Counted from the first letter of the stretch, positions 10,201 through 19,055 are shown. The stretch is DNA of 64,000 nucleotides from Flavihumibacter sp. UBA7668 (GCF_002483205.1 NZ_DLHM01000001.1:499167-563166), one strand, 5' to 3'. Made by a program: numbers and translations. The notes: generated by a model not told the origin, from the sequence alone.

Positions 10201-10332
10201 CAGGGCACCAATTTGTTTGTATGGACCAACTACAATGGAATTGATCCGGAAAACTTTAGTGAAATCGGAATCGACAACAGTTCCGTACCACAGCTAAGAA
10301 CATTCACTTTTGGTTTAAATCTTGGCTTCTAA
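7213..10332 (+). CDS. SusC/RagA family TonB-linked outer-membrane transporter
   Basis: This 1039-residue protein has a signal peptide cut near LLAQSRTVTG, a carboxypeptidase-regulatory-like domain (about 22-105), the TonB-box-like segment LQEVVVVGYG, a plug domain (about 115-235, with RIRGVNSIS, PLFVIDGVP and ATAIYGSRAANGVVMITTKKG), and a 22-strand barrel ending TFGLNLGF. It imports large ligands such as glycans or peptides across the outer membrane with its SusD partner encoded 17 bases downstream. No N-terminal signalling (STN) domain is present, so control by an anti-sigma factor of the FecR type is not expected. The 237-base upstream region is AT-rich and contains repeated ACCGTT words but no certain promoter. 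Confidence 0.93.
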   Translation: MRKLVLLLLGILMLGGELLAQSRTVTGKVSDALGKPVPNASILVKGSSIGTSTLEDGSFSINVPENSKTLVITAVGMLQREINITNKNTVSIDLQTDNRDLQEVVVVGYGVQKKRTVTAAIGKIGGDKISDLPTTSFDRQLAGRAAGVQVTQSSGLVSAPPRIRIRGVNSISQGRDPLFVIDGVPSYTGGASSFANTNVLADINPNDIESIEVLKDGAATAIYGSRAANGVVMITTKKGKSGRLNVNYDMYMGVSSEFNSPDLLNGEQFVTIANEKLTNAGLAAGANMSAEGTNTDWLRDVIYKKNPFVQSHTISAAGGSDKSTYYMSLNYLSQEGIIQTNKNRRFNVRANMEHKANKWLKIGNNITLSRTEDFDQNNGGNALSGAMGAAQRALPNVRVFNADHPTGYNITPDNSALGSDANTRNIENNYVNIAYVLAKNKFSNDRYRIINNFFLELSPIRSVQIRTQASVDYTNSIDFQSLDRVHGDGRGAQGSLTNQNIQYSIYTWQNYATWTEQFGDHGVTAVGGVEMQRVTNRSFFGQGTTISDPFFQSDNLISNTIANQFSGGGITKTGFQSYFGRLNYDYAGKYFAQFSIRRDGSSRLAPDVRYGNFFGASAGWNISAEKFWSQSGIANVINDFKIRGGYAEVGNELSASFPWLSTYGPAQYGGVAGNAANRIGNAQLQWEVNKKLNLGVDLAFLDDRFNLSFDYFINQNDGQVLDELQPVSLGVPGNIITKNIGKMENKGIEISIGGDIIRKKDFTWAVNANFTKVANKVKALADGQQEVLVAGPNNGTFNINRIGSDINSFYGYEWAGVNPANGNPMWYRNGSDTIVQYHNVAGAAANYYLFDPSKPNTLGDATTLGNRSIIGSALPTWFGGISNTVTYKRFTVDVFFRFGGGNSVYNLTRQEVWNSMGFVNNGTEVLNRWTPDNTAGTSPKLYYGRDNQVNLQGLANSRFLEKANFLRLQNLQLGYSIDTKKLGNLGNTIKSARFFVQGTNLFVWTNYNGIDPENFSEIGIDNSSVPQLRTFTFGLNLGF

Positions 10333-10349
10333 TCTAAAAAACGCAGAAA

Positions 10350-11948
10350 ATGAAAATGAATATTAATAAATCAATCGGGGTGCTGGGAATAACTGTAGCA
10401 CTTTCCCTTCTGACTCCTGGTTGTAAGAAAGCATTGGATGTTTTACCCTTCAGTTCATTTACGGATGCAACAGCATTCACTTCTCAGGAAAGAGTGGAGG
10501 CTGCCATTAACGGAGTTTATGATGCAGCACAATCCGGATTTTATGCCGGTGGAGCCGTACGTGGTTATCCATTTGGAGCTGCCAATATTACACAGGGTGA
10601 TATGAGAGGAGAAGATATGCTAAATAATGCCCTGTTTTATCAGGTTACATATGAAGCAACATATAATCCAACTTCTGCAAATCAGGATTTTATGTTTCAA
10701 ACCCTTTATGCATTAATAAATAAAGCCAATCTTACTATTGAGGGAGTTCAGGGGGCTATAACAAATAATATAGTAACCGCTGAAATTGGAAATGCATATA
10801 TCGGAGAAGCAAGATTTCTTCGTGCACTTGCTCATCATGAACTGGTAGTGAATTTTGCTCGCCCATACCGCGATGGGAATGGAAGTCAGATGGGGATTAT
10901 TTATAGGGAAAAAGGAATTAATGGGCAGGCAGCCATTGAAGAAGCCAGAGCACAGACCAGAACATCTGTTGGTGATAACTATGCCAAAATTCTGGATGAT
11001 CTGAATTTCGCAGAAACTAATTTGCCAGAAACCCAAACTGGTGCAAATAAAACCTACAGAGCATCCAAGGCTGCAGCGATTGCACTCAAATCACGCATAT
11101 ATCTCCATATGGGAGATTGGCCCAAAGTGGTGGAAGAAGGAAATAAACTTGTTCCAGCAACAGCTCCATTTCAATCTGCCATAGGCGGATGGCGTTTGGA
11201 AGCAGATCCTGCCACTCCATTTACAACAGGTGGCTGGCAGGGGAATGAAAGTATTTTTTCTGTAAGAAATGCATCTACCGACAACCCCGGTGTAAATGGA
11301 GCATTGGGTAATATGCTGGGCACTACTGCTACTGGTGGACGTGCTTTGGTTCGCATCAGTCCAATTCTCTACAATTTACCAGAATGGCTATGCACAGACA
11401 GACGCAGGAACATGATGATTACAATAACAGAAGGAACAAAAGTGAATTACCTGAGCAATAAATACAAGGATCCAACTACCAGTACTGATCCGGCACCTCA
11501 AATCCGGTATGCTGAAGTACTGCTAAACCTGGCAGAAGCAGAATCAAGAATTGGAGGAGGTGTATCCGAACGCGGACTTGCCTTATTGAATGCAGTTCGT
11601 AATCGCTCGGTAGATGCAGATGCACAATTCGGCATTGGTGATTTTGCAAATAAAAATGAATTGATCAGTGCCATTTTGGTGGAACGCAGAATTGAATTTG
11701 CGGCAGAAGGAAAAAGATGGATGGATATTCATCGCAATGCTGTAGACCCGGATTTTTCAATTGGAGGAATTCCTGCAAAGATCGGAACAGGAGTAGCTGG
11801 TACAAGTTTCTATGAATGTGGAGCCGGCAGCACGCCCTATACAACAGCAGTGGCAGCACTTCCGTACAGCGATCACCGCTTTATATGGCCAATTCCATTA
11901 AGTGAATTACAATCAAATAAAAACTACGAGCAAAATCCGGTTTATTAA
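10350..11948 (+). CDS. SusD/RagB family nutrient-binding outer-membrane lipoprotein
   Basis: The 532-residue product has a lipoprotein signal with lipobox LTPGC (Cys25). The mature part has the SusD order: helical TPR-like N-terminal region (AAINGVYDAAQSGFY, EARFLRALAHHELV), then the C-terminal RagB/SusD domain with VLLNLAEAESR, ILVERRIEFAAEGKRWMDIHR and the closing WPIPLSELQSN. SusD proteins sit as lids on SusC barrels and bind the ligand at the surface. It follows its SusC gene by 17 bases and is followed by a clear terminator. There is no glycoside hydrolase or peptidase beside it, so the ligand is unknown. An ATG two codons in (10356) is a possible start. Confidence 0.92.
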   Translation: MKMNINKSIGVLGITVALSLLTPGCKKALDVLPFSSFTDATAFTSQERVEAAINGVYDAAQSGFYAGGAVRGYPFGAANITQGDMRGEDMLNNALFYQVTYEATYNPTSANQDFMFQTLYALINKANLTIEGVQGAITNNIVTAEIGNAYIGEARFLRALAHHELVVNFARPYRDGNGSQMGIIYREKGINGQAAIEEARAQTRTSVGDNYAKILDDLNFAETNLPETQTGANKTYRASKAAAIALKSRIYLHMGDWPKVVEEGNKLVPATAPFQSAIGGWRLEADPATPFTTGGWQGNESIFSVRNASTDNPGVNGALGNMLGTTATGGRALVRISPILYNLPEWLCTDRRRNMMITITEGTKVNYLSNKYKDPTTSTDPAPQIRYAEVLLNLAEAESRIGGGVSERGLALLNAVRNRSVDADAQFGIGDFANKNELISAILVERRIEFAAEGKRWMDIHRNAVDPDFSIGGIPAKIGTGVAGTSFYECGAGSTPYTTAVAALPYSDHRFIWPIPLSELQSNKNYEQNPVY

Positions 11949-11970
11949 ATTAATTAATCCTCTGGTATAA

Positions 11971-12005
11971 AAAAGGCTGCCCCCAAAATGGGCAGTCTTT
12001 TATTT
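11971..12005 (+). terminator. Intrinsic terminator of the first SusCD operon
   Basis: GGCTGCCC (11975-11982) and GGGCAGTC (11990-11997) form an 8-bp stem with one G-U pair and a 7-base loop, followed by TTTTATTT. It lies 25-60 bases after the SusD stop. Confidence 0.75.
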
Positions 12006-12082
12006 GTCAAATCTTCTCTTTTAAAGAATCGGAGTATCTCTTAAAATCTGCGTCTATCATATTCCCCCTAAAAATGGAAACA

Positions 12083-12124
12083 AAAAAAGAGGCTGTCTCA
12101 AAAGTAATTGAGGCAGCCTTTTTT
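12083..12124 (+). repeat. Left terminal inverted repeat of the IS element
   Basis: The tip AAAAAAGAGGC is shared exactly with the inverted right end. Inside it, GGCTGTCTCA (12091-12100) and TGAGGCAGCC (12109-12118) pair to make a hairpin followed by a T run, so the end may also act as a terminator that shields the transposase from outside reading. Confidence 0.65.
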
Positions 12125-12262
12125 CATTTTTCAGGGTAGGGTTATTCACATTTTGATGTTTTTTGGCGTGGAAATAACTTTTTTTGTTTTTGTGGCTATT
12201 TCTGCATCGTAAGAGGTACCTCATTAACCGTTGTTTTCAAGCAGAATAACCAATACCAGGCT

Positions 12263-13474
12263 ATGCTGCTTCCACCAAGTCTGGATGAGTTGATTGCACC
12301 CAATCATCCGGTACGCGCCGTAGCTGCGATATTAGATCAGATTGATATCGGGCCGATCGTAAAGCTCCACAAACCGGGTGGCACGAGCAGTTACAATCCC
12401 GGGATGCTACTAAAAGTGTTGGTGTATGCATATATCAACAATGTTTATAGTAGTCGCAAAATTGAAGAGGCCGTTCTTCAAAACATCCACTACATGTGGC
12501 TGGCTGGTATAAGTAAGCCGGATCACAACACGATTAATCGCTTCAGGGGAGAGCGTTTGCAAACAACACTCAAGCCAATTTTTCACCAGATTGTTTTGTT
12601 GTGGTGTGAAGAAGGATTACTCAATATCAAAGACTTCTATACCGATGGCACCAAGATCGAAGCTAATGCCAACCGGTATACTTTTGTACGGGGCAGAGCC
12701 ATCAAACTATCTGTTGCTGCGAGTGAATTAGATGATTCAGACCCTGCTGGTTTTGATAAAGTGGATAGCAAGCAGGTGGAGAAAACAATTGAGACGATCA
12801 ATGCAGACCTTAAGAACAAGAAAGTTAAACCAGCTGTAAGGCAAAAATTAAATTATGCCCAAAAGCACTGGCCTGCAGCTTTAGATAAGTAGGAAGCACA
12901 GGAAAAAATCCTTGGAACCAAAAGGAGCAGTTTTAGTAAAACGGATCCTGACGCAACCTTCATGCGTATGAAGGATGATCACATGCGGAACGGTCAACTC
13001 CCCCCCTACAACGTTCAGATCAGCACGAACAATCAGTCTATTGCCTCTTATTCTATTCACCAGGACACTACCGATACCAATACCCTGTCTGAGCACTTGC
13101 AAGACCACCTGCGCAGCTATCAACAGAAGCCTCCAGTATAACTGCTGACGCAGGTTACAGAAGTGAACAAAACTTTACAAGGCCAGTAAATGCCAGGGCT
13201 GCCCCTTACGACAAGACTGTCATGATCAGAAAGGTGATCGCATCATCCAGTTAAACCATAACCTAAACCGCTTAAAGGCCCAGGCTGACAAGAGACTTAA
13301 ATCAAAAAAAGGTGTTGAAAAAAGAAAGAAGAGGTGCTGGGATACCGAACCGTCTTCGCAAACATCTAACACAACCACCAGTTCAAGCGATTTATGCTCC
13401 GTGGAATAAAAAAAGTGAACATTGAAACGGGTTTGCTGGCAATCGCACACAACTTAAGAAAGAAAATTGCCTAG
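12263..13474 (+). pseudogene. Broken IS1182-family transposase
   Basis: The first 209 codons encode a clean N-terminal half: LLPPSLDELIAPNHPVR, GGTSSYNPGMLLKVLVYAYI, SKPDHNTINRFRGERL and FYTDGTKIEANANRY, which carries a DDE Asp. A TAG at 12890-12892 then interrupts the frame. The family sequence goes on in the same frame (SFSKTDPDATFMRMKDD, YNVQISTNNQ), stops at TAA 13139-13141, moves to other frames for ADAGYRSEQNF (from 13144) and CQGCPLRQDC (from 13191), and returns to the first frame for TVFANI, a TAA at 13367-13369, then FKRFMLRGIKKV and the natural end IAHNLRKKIA. Two nonsense codons inside matching sequence and several frame changes show that it is inactive. The family start is probably about 10 codons upstream of the ATG (FKQNNQYQAM). 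Confidence 0.88.
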
Positions 13475-13556
13475 CAACCTTTGCCTCTTCACAAAAACGA
13501 ATCAGCTCAACCCGCAAATCAGTATTTTTTACGCTGGATTTACTACCACAGTCAAA

Positions 13557-13598
13557 AAAAAAAGGCCGCCCTTATACTTTTAGGACGGCCTCTTTTTT
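13557..13598 (-). repeat. Right terminal inverted repeat of the IS element
   Basis: The reverse complement matches the left end at about 34 of 42 positions. GGCCGCCC...GGACGGCC inside it forms its own hairpin between an A run and a T run. Confidence 0.65.
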
Positions 13599-13855
13599 AA
13601 ACGCCATAGTACTTCTCTATTGATACAGTTCTATAAACAATGTTCTCATGAATCTCATTGAATCCGCCAATTAAACATAATTATGTGGAAATTTAAGGAA
13701 GTAGAAACACAGATTAAATTAATAATCGATGAAAATTGAAGAATCTGGTAGGAGAACATTTCTTTACCTAATTGATAAAAAAATCCTGATGCCGCACCAT
13801 GAAATAAATTCCAATCCAAAAGTCCAACAACACAACCCAGGTTTTATACATATAC
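13599..13855. other. AT-rich spacer with no recognised content
   Basis: This stretch between the IS right end and the terminator of the second SusD gene has no open frame of note, no RNA gene and no clear repeat. With the 82 bases between the transposase end and the IS right end it makes the 442-base gene-free space downstream of both SusCD operons. Confidence 0.5.
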
Positions 13856-13893
13856 TAAAAAAAGGGCTGTTGCAAAACAGCAACAGCCCTTTT
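13856..13893 (-). terminator. Intrinsic terminator of the second SusCD operon
   Basis: GGGCTGTTGC (13864-13873) and GCAACAGCCC (13880-13889) form a perfect 10-bp stem with a 6-base loop. On the reverse strand it is followed by seven T (A run at 13857-13863), and on the forward strand by TTTT, so it may stop transcription both ways. Confidence 0.8.
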
Positions 13894-13916
13894 AATTAAA
13901 ATAAAATATTCCTGAA

Positions 13917-15410
13917 TTAGTTATTCAAATTCGGATTGTTGATCACTTCCTGTTGTGGAATAGGGAAGGTCAGCTTTGGATCATTATAAGGGAAGGTATT
14001 TCCAGCTTCGAATATATGATTTGATCCACGGGTTACCGCTTTTTTACTACGCTTGAGTGCCAGATAAGACTTACCCTCTCCCCAAAATTCAATTCTGGTT
14101 TGTTTGTAAATTTCATCTTTTAAGGCATCACCAGAAAGAGCATCCAGATAATCGGTATCAGGCATACGTTCAGCCAGATAATTTTTTAATACCTGACGAG
14201 CTTCACCGTCTTTCCCATTCTGCGCTTTTGCTTCTGCGTTCAATAAATAGAACTCATCAGCACGCATATAAACATAATCTGCATCAATCAGACGCTGGCC
14301 GCCAATTCTGCGATTCGGATGAAAGAATTTGTTAGTTGGCCAGAGATCCACATCAAATTGATTTTTTCTGATATCATTATCTGGAATGGAATTATAAAGA
14401 CCCGCATCTATGATTTTAGGATCACCTGCCCATGCATAGCTATAGGTATAATAATCCATCTGTCCCCACCAGGAAACCAGGTCGAGGCCATAGTCAGTGA
14501 TAATATCAACACCCCATATCCAGCTTGGAGTAGCTACATTATTAAACCCGGACTGGGGATTGGTAAGTGTGTTACCATTCAACACCGCAACGGTTTCAAG
14601 TTCTGTAGTCATTGGATATGCAGCCATCAGCTCCTGGGTCAGGGTTTCAATTCTTGTCCAGTCTGCAGCCGCACCGCGGGCACCTAAGGCATACACCAAC
14701 AGTCCTTTTGCTACATTCTGGTCAATCTGATTTTTAGCCCCTCTGTTGAATGACGCGAGTAATTCAACTGCCGCTTCAAGATCAGATATGATCAGATTAT
14801 AAACTTCTGTAGAAGTAGCTTTGGGCAAATTAACCTGACCGGGTGCAGTATAAAGAGGAACCGTTTTTTCTGAACCGGTTCCATACTCCAGTGAATACAA
14901 CTGGCTCAAATAAAAATAGGCGTAAGCACGGATGGCTTTTGCCTGCCCCATAGAGAATTTATTTGCCTCCACTTCAGGAATGGCATCATTTCCGCCCAAT
15001 GCATCTATTACAAGATTTGCTCCGCGAATCACTCTGTAATAATAACCCCAGGGAATTCGTGTTTCTGCACGTGTAAAATCCGTTGTTGCCTGTAAACGGG
15101 CTATTGGAGAATACCACCCATAATTTAAGGCACCCAGTACCATATCACCGGATAACATGTCAGTATAAATATCAATGCCTTTCTGCCCAAAATCATCGTG
15201 ACGGTCATCCAGTGCATTGAAAATAGAATACATCAGGGTGTACAATCCAGATATACTTCCATCAAGAAGTGACGGATCAATAGCAGCCTGTTCAGCCAGA
15301 TCAGCGGTAGTAATTTCCCGGGTAGGTCTGGTTTCCAGGAAGTCTTTTTTACATCCCGATAACACCATGGTACCCAGCACCATTGAAGCTATAATGTGTT
15401 TATATCTCAT
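13917..15410 (-). CDS. SusD/RagB family nutrient-binding outer-membrane lipoprotein
   Basis: The 497-residue protein has a lipobox LSGC (Cys20) after MRYKHIIASMVLGTMV. The mature part begins KKDFLETRPTREITTADL, as in many SusD proteins. It has the helical repeats (WGYYYRVIRGANLVIDAL, AKAIRAYAYFYLSQLYS) and the C-terminal segment ADEFYLLNAEAKAQNG, RIEFWGEGKSYLALKR and FPIPQQEVINNPNLNN. It belongs to the second SusCD pair, placed 19 bases after its SusC gene. The two pairs differ clearly in length and sequence, so they are not a recent duplication. The ligand is unknown. Confidence 0.92.
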   Translation of the reverse strand: MRYKHIIASMVLGTMVLSGCKKDFLETRPTREITTADLAEQAAIDPSLLDGSISGLYTLMYSIFNALDDRHDDFGQKGIDIYTDMLSGDMVLGALNYGWYSPIARLQATTDFTRAETRIPWGYYYRVIRGANLVIDALGGNDAIPEVEANKFSMGQAKAIRAYAYFYLSQLYSLEYGTGSEKTVPLYTAPGQVNLPKATSTEVYNLIISDLEAAVELLASFNRGAKNQIDQNVAKGLLVYALGARGAAADWTRIETLTQELMAAYPMTTELETVAVLNGNTLTNPQSGFNNVATPSWIWGVDIITDYGLDLVSWWGQMDYYTYSYAWAGDPKIIDAGLYNSIPDNDIRKNQFDVDLWPTNKFFHPNRRIGGQRLIDADYVYMRADEFYLLNAEAKAQNGKDGEARQVLKNYLAERMPDTDYLDALSGDALKDEIYKQTRIEFWGEGKSYLALKRSKKAVTRGSNHIFEAGNTFPYNDPKLTFPIPQQEVINNPNLNN

Positions 15411-15429
15411 TTGATTTTAATTTATTGAT

Positions 15430-18400
15430 TTACAGTTTTACACGCATGCCCACTGTAATGGTGGATAAAGGAGCATATGTATAAATATTCGATGCCCCGG
15501 ATTCAGATATGGTTGGATTCAAACCTCTACGAGCCGAATTTATGTAGAGGTTATCACCTGATACGAAGAATGAAGCTTCGCTCACATTTAGTCTGCTAAG
15601 CATAGTAGATGGCAGGTTATAACCAATACGAATATTATTAAGAGACATGAAACTTGCTTTGGTAATAAAACGGCTTGAGAGAGACGCTACGTTTGCATCT
15701 TCTTCATTGGAAATACGCGGAACATTGGTAACCTGACCGGGTGTAGTCCAGCTTTGACGGATGTCTTTATGCCAGTTGTTACCACCAATCAGATCATTTG
15801 CCATCAAATTTGCATAAGCTCCGTCATATGTATAACCGCCGAGACTGTACAGGAATTGAATAGCAATATCAAAACCTTTGTATCCTCCTCTCAAATTGAA
15901 AGCGCCACGCACTTTTGGAATAGCTGATTTGCCAACATAATATTGGGTAGCGTCAGCATATTCTTTGGTGGTGGATTTAAGCAGGGATCCTCTTTTATCA
16001 GGGTTTTCAGCAAGATATTGTTCCAGATTCAACACTTCCTCATCTTGTTGGTATTGTCCGTCACTATTTTCATCATCATAAAATACTACCCAGGTGGATT
16101 TTCCATCTGCAGGGTCAACTCCTGCAAAATCACGTACATAAAAATCAAAGATGGAACGATCTTTTCCCCATCCATAAGCCCCCTGGATATCAATTATCTT
16201 TTCTTCATTATTATTCGAAGGATCCAATGGCATCCTCAGGATCTTGTTAGTGAACATTTCTCCATTCACACCAAAATCAAAATAGTAGTCTTTCTTCTTC
16301 AATAAATGTGCAGTAAGATCAAATTCAAATCCCTGGTTTCTAAGTTTTCCATCATTTACCCTTAAAGAAGGGAAACCATTTGAAATACCGATCTGACGTC
16401 TAAAAATAAGGTCGTTGGTATTTTTCACATAGTAATCGAGGGAACCGGTTAAATAACTACCCAAACGGAATTCAATACCAGCCTGGTACATCTGGGAAGT
16501 TTCCCAGGTAAGATCAGGACTTTGACCGTCGCCCGGGGTTAAAGAAGGTTGGCCGTTTAATTGACTAACGGTGTAAAAGTCATATCCAGGATAGAAACCA
16601 ACACCATCCTGATCGCCCATGAGACCAAAGCTGGCTTTCAATTTCAGATAATCAAAGACCCGCTGTTTGTCCATAAAACCTTCATTCGACACGATCCATC
16701 CCAGACCAATTGAACCAAAGTTGCCCCATTTGTCTTTTACGAAACGTGAGGTACCATCCCGACGAACAGTTGCAGATAAATAATATGTTCTGTTGAAATC
16801 GTAATTAACCTGAGCAAAATAACTTTCCAATGTATAATCTTCCATATATCCACCTGCAAGACCAGCAGAAACCACACCATTTGTCAACTCAAGATTATCA
16901 TTTGAAACCAGGTTTACGTTTCCGGCAGTGGAAGTGTTTCTTTTCCAGTCTGTAGCTTCATGAGCAGCTAACACTTCAATGTTATGATCTCCAAAATCTT
17001 TGGCATATCGCAACATTTTAAGAAAGTTCAGGTTCGTTAATTCTGTACGGGAAAGGTAAATGGCCCCCTTTTGACCGGCTGCTGAGCCATAAAATTTGTT
17101 CAGGCGATTGGTATTCACACTATTAAAGTATTGAACCCCCAATCTTGTTTCAAATGAAAGTTCCTTGGTGAAATTCACTTTAATTTGCCCGTTACCGTTC
17201 AGCTCATTCCTCTTTGTACGGTCTACATCATAAGTTGCATCTGCTATGGCATTGGTCAGTGATCCGAACTTACGCCCCGCTTCACCATAGTCAAATACAT
17301 TGCCGCCATAAATATTGTCGGGGATATTATCTCCATTTGCATCTTTCCTAAATAATGGATAAATAGAAGGAAGATTATCAACAAACCAAAAAATGGAATT
17401 GGAGCTGCTACCCTGACCATTCTGATTAGTGGTGGTATTCGCATATCCAATATTCATGGAAGCCGTCAGCCAGCTTCTAATCTCCTGATTGATATTCATT
17501 CTCGCAGAGAAGCGTTTGAAATCGGAATTGATGGAATAACCTTTATCCTGCAGATATCCAACAGAAGTATAGTAGTTAGTCTTGCCTGTTCCACCACCCA
17601 AACGAACAGTAGCTTCTGTGCGGTTGGAAGGCTGGAAGGCATAATCTTCCCAGCTTTCCGGATTGAAGCGACGAGTTACACCCGCCCTAACTTTGCCGGT
17701 GGCAGGATCTATCAAGTCTGCTCCATTAGCAACATTCCACATGTTATAATCTACATCAATACCCGCATTTCCAAACAAATTCGCATTTGCATAAGCCACC
17801 GGATCAGCCGCACCTGTAGCAAGTCCCTGGTTACGCATAGCTCTCCAGCTCAGTTCAATATATTCTTCCGGATTGGTTATTTTATCATAACGGGGTAAAT
17901 AGGAGAAGTTGGTACCAACTTTCAGATCTGCTTCAATAAAAGGCTTTTGACTGCGACCATTTTTTGTGGTTATGATAATCACACCATTCGCACCTCGGGC
18001 ACCATAAATTGAAGTTGCTGCTGCATCTTTTAATACGGTTGTTGACTCAACGTCACCCATATTAATTGAATTCAGGACACCTGTAAACGGAACTCCATCA
18101 ATTACATATAAAGGAGAACGGTTTCCGTTTACTGATCCCAAACCACGAATCCGTATGGTGGCTGCTGCACCTGGCTGCCCAGTGGCATTGATCACCCGAA
18201 CACCTGCCACTTCGCCAGCAAGTGCCTGTGAAACGTTAGATGTGTTTTTATTGGTTAGTGCATCACCAGATACCACTACGGCAGATCCGGTAAAGGCTTC
18301 TTTTGTTGTATTACTATAACCAACTACAACAACTTCCTGTAGATCCGAATCCGATTTTTTTAATACAGCATCAATGGTGTTTCCTTCACCAATCCGCTGT

Positions 18401-18648
18401 TCAAATTCTCCAAAACCAACCCCCGAAATAACCAATATCCGGGCGGTTCCCGGAATGGTAATTGAATACGTACCATCGTCCTTGGTAGTGGTACCTGTAG
18501 TGGTACCTTTAACTACCACCGATGCATTAGCAACAGGATTGCCAGATGCATCTGTAACCCGACCTGTGAGCGTTCGGGTCTGTGCCCATAGTTGTCCCGC
18601 CAGGACAACCATGCACAAAAGCATGCAGAGCATTTTTCTCATGTACAT
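15430..18648 (-). CDS. SusC/RagA family TonB-linked outer-membrane transporter
   Basis: This 1072-residue protein has a signal peptide ending near GQLWAQTRTLTG, a carboxypeptidase-regulatory-like domain (DASGNPVANASVVVKG), a TonB-box-like stretch LQEVVVVGYS, a plug (IRIRGLGSVNGNRSPLYVID, ATSIYGARGANGVIIITTKNG) and a long barrel ending STITVGMRVKL. The ATG at 18648 is used, and an ATG two codons later is equally possible. It has no STN domain. The 427 bases upstream hold a composite hairpin 50 bases from the start, which is a candidate control element. It would import a ligand bound by the SusD protein encoded next. Confidence 0.93.
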   Translation of the reverse strand: MYMRKMLCMLLCMVVLAGQLWAQTRTLTGRVTDASGNPVANASVVVKGTTTGTTTKDDGTYSITIPGTARILVISGVGFGEFEQRIGEGNTIDAVLKKSDSDLQEVVVVGYSNTTKEAFTGSAVVVSGDALTNKNTSNVSQALAGEVAGVRVINATGQPGAAATIRIRGLGSVNGNRSPLYVIDGVPFTGVLNSINMGDVESTTVLKDAAATSIYGARGANGVIIITTKNGRSQKPFIEADLKVGTNFSYLPRYDKITNPEEYIELSWRAMRNQGLATGAADPVAYANANLFGNAGIDVDYNMWNVANGADLIDPATGKVRAGVTRRFNPESWEDYAFQPSNRTEATVRLGGGTGKTNYYTSVGYLQDKGYSINSDFKRFSARMNINQEIRSWLTASMNIGYANTTTNQNGQGSSSNSIFWFVDNLPSIYPLFRKDANGDNIPDNIYGGNVFDYGEAGRKFGSLTNAIADATYDVDRTKRNELNGNGQIKVNFTKELSFETRLGVQYFNSVNTNRLNKFYGSAAGQKGAIYLSRTELTNLNFLKMLRYAKDFGDHNIEVLAAHEATDWKRNTSTAGNVNLVSNDNLELTNGVVSAGLAGGYMEDYTLESYFAQVNYDFNRTYYLSATVRRDGTSRFVKDKWGNFGSIGLGWIVSNEGFMDKQRVFDYLKLKASFGLMGDQDGVGFYPGYDFYTVSQLNGQPSLTPGDGQSPDLTWETSQMYQAGIEFRLGSYLTGSLDYYVKNTNDLIFRRQIGISNGFPSLRVNDGKLRNQGFEFDLTAHLLKKKDYYFDFGVNGEMFTNKILRMPLDPSNNNEEKIIDIQGAYGWGKDRSIFDFYVRDFAGVDPADGKSTWVVFYDDENSDGQYQQDEEVLNLEQYLAENPDKRGSLLKSTTKEYADATQYYVGKSAIPKVRGAFNLRGGYKGFDIAIQFLYSLGGYTYDGAYANLMANDLIGGNNWHKDIRQSWTTPGQVTNVPRISNEEDANVASLSSRFITKASFMSLNNIRIGYNLPSTMLSRLNVSEASFFVSGDNLYINSARRGLNPTISESGASNIYTYAPLSTITVGMRVKL

Positions 18649-18697
18649 TGTGTGTTTAGATTAAAAAAAATCTTTGTTAAATAGTATGACAGGTTAG

Positions 18698-18752
18698 ATC
18701 ATGAAAAGCTGCATTAAAACTTTGAGAGTTTTGCAGAAATTTAGTTCATGAT
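18698..18752 (-). promoter_or_regulatory. Composite hairpin in the leader of the second SusC gene
   Basis: Outer arms ATCATGAA (18698-18705) and TTCATGAT (18745-18752) are a perfect 8-bp inverted repeat. Inside them, CTGCATTAAAACT (18709-18721) pairs with AGTTTTGCAG (18727-18736) with a 3-base bulge and a 5-base loop. It lies about 50 bases upstream of the SusC start, so it could be an mRNA leader structure or an operator. It has no T run and is not a terminator. Confidence 0.5.
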
Positions 18753-19020
18753 AATTTTACAGGGCGCCTTTGCATCGGAACACTTAAATCTTTACGGCTG
18801 GGCTTTCTCATTGTGCTACTTTATTTAGAAGAATTAACAAATTAAACACAGGAAGTTTAAAATTAGGTTAAATAAAAATGGTCATTTTCATACTATTTAC
18901 TATAATTATTCTTTTTATACCTTTATTAATATATATTTAACCGTTAATTATAATAATAAGTCATTTATTACTTAATATTAATATTTGTTAACTATTCACC
19001 AATTCCCTGACAATTATATT
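18753..19020. other. AT-rich upstream region of the second SusC gene
   Basis: Very AT-rich sequence without an open frame. Its position suggests promoter or regulator sites for the SusCD operon, but I could not point to a definite -33/-7 pair. Confidence 0.35.
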
Positions 19021-19024
19021 CAAC

Positions 19025-19055
19025 AAAAAAAGGAACCATAAAAGGCTCCTTTTTT
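19025..19055 (-). terminator. Probable terminator of the gatB-tlpA operon
   Basis: An A run, GGAACC, a short loop, GGCTCC and a T run give a stem with one mismatch. On the reverse strand it starts about 20 bases after the tlpA-type gene stop. Confidence 0.55.

Larger units (their letters stand above)
12082..13598 (+). mobile_element. Decayed IS1182-family insertion sequence
   Basis: The two ends are imperfect inverted repeats of about 42 bases. The left end (12083-12124) and the reverse complement of the right end (13598 down to 13557) share AAAAAAGAGGC at the tip and about 34 of 42 positions. Each end can itself fold into a hairpin flanked by A and T runs, a pattern I associate with this group of elements. 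Between them lies one broken DDE transposase. The length of about 1517 bp suits IS1182. I could not recognise a target duplication. The element lies between the ends of two convergent SusCD operons. Confidence 0.75.

Noticed and set aside
12995..13135. Independent small gene in the second part of the IS element
   Set aside because: The frame is the continuation of the transposase (YNVQISTNNQ) after the TAG codon and has no start of its own.
12890..13200. Programmed frameshift or stop read-through in the transposase
   Set aside because: There are two nonsense codons inside matching sequence and several frame changes in both directions, with no single slippery site. Decay explains this better.
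14319..14687. 122-codon forward frame opposite the second SusD gene
   Set aside because: The SusD frame on the reverse strand is complete with lipobox and domain. The forward frame has no recognisable features.
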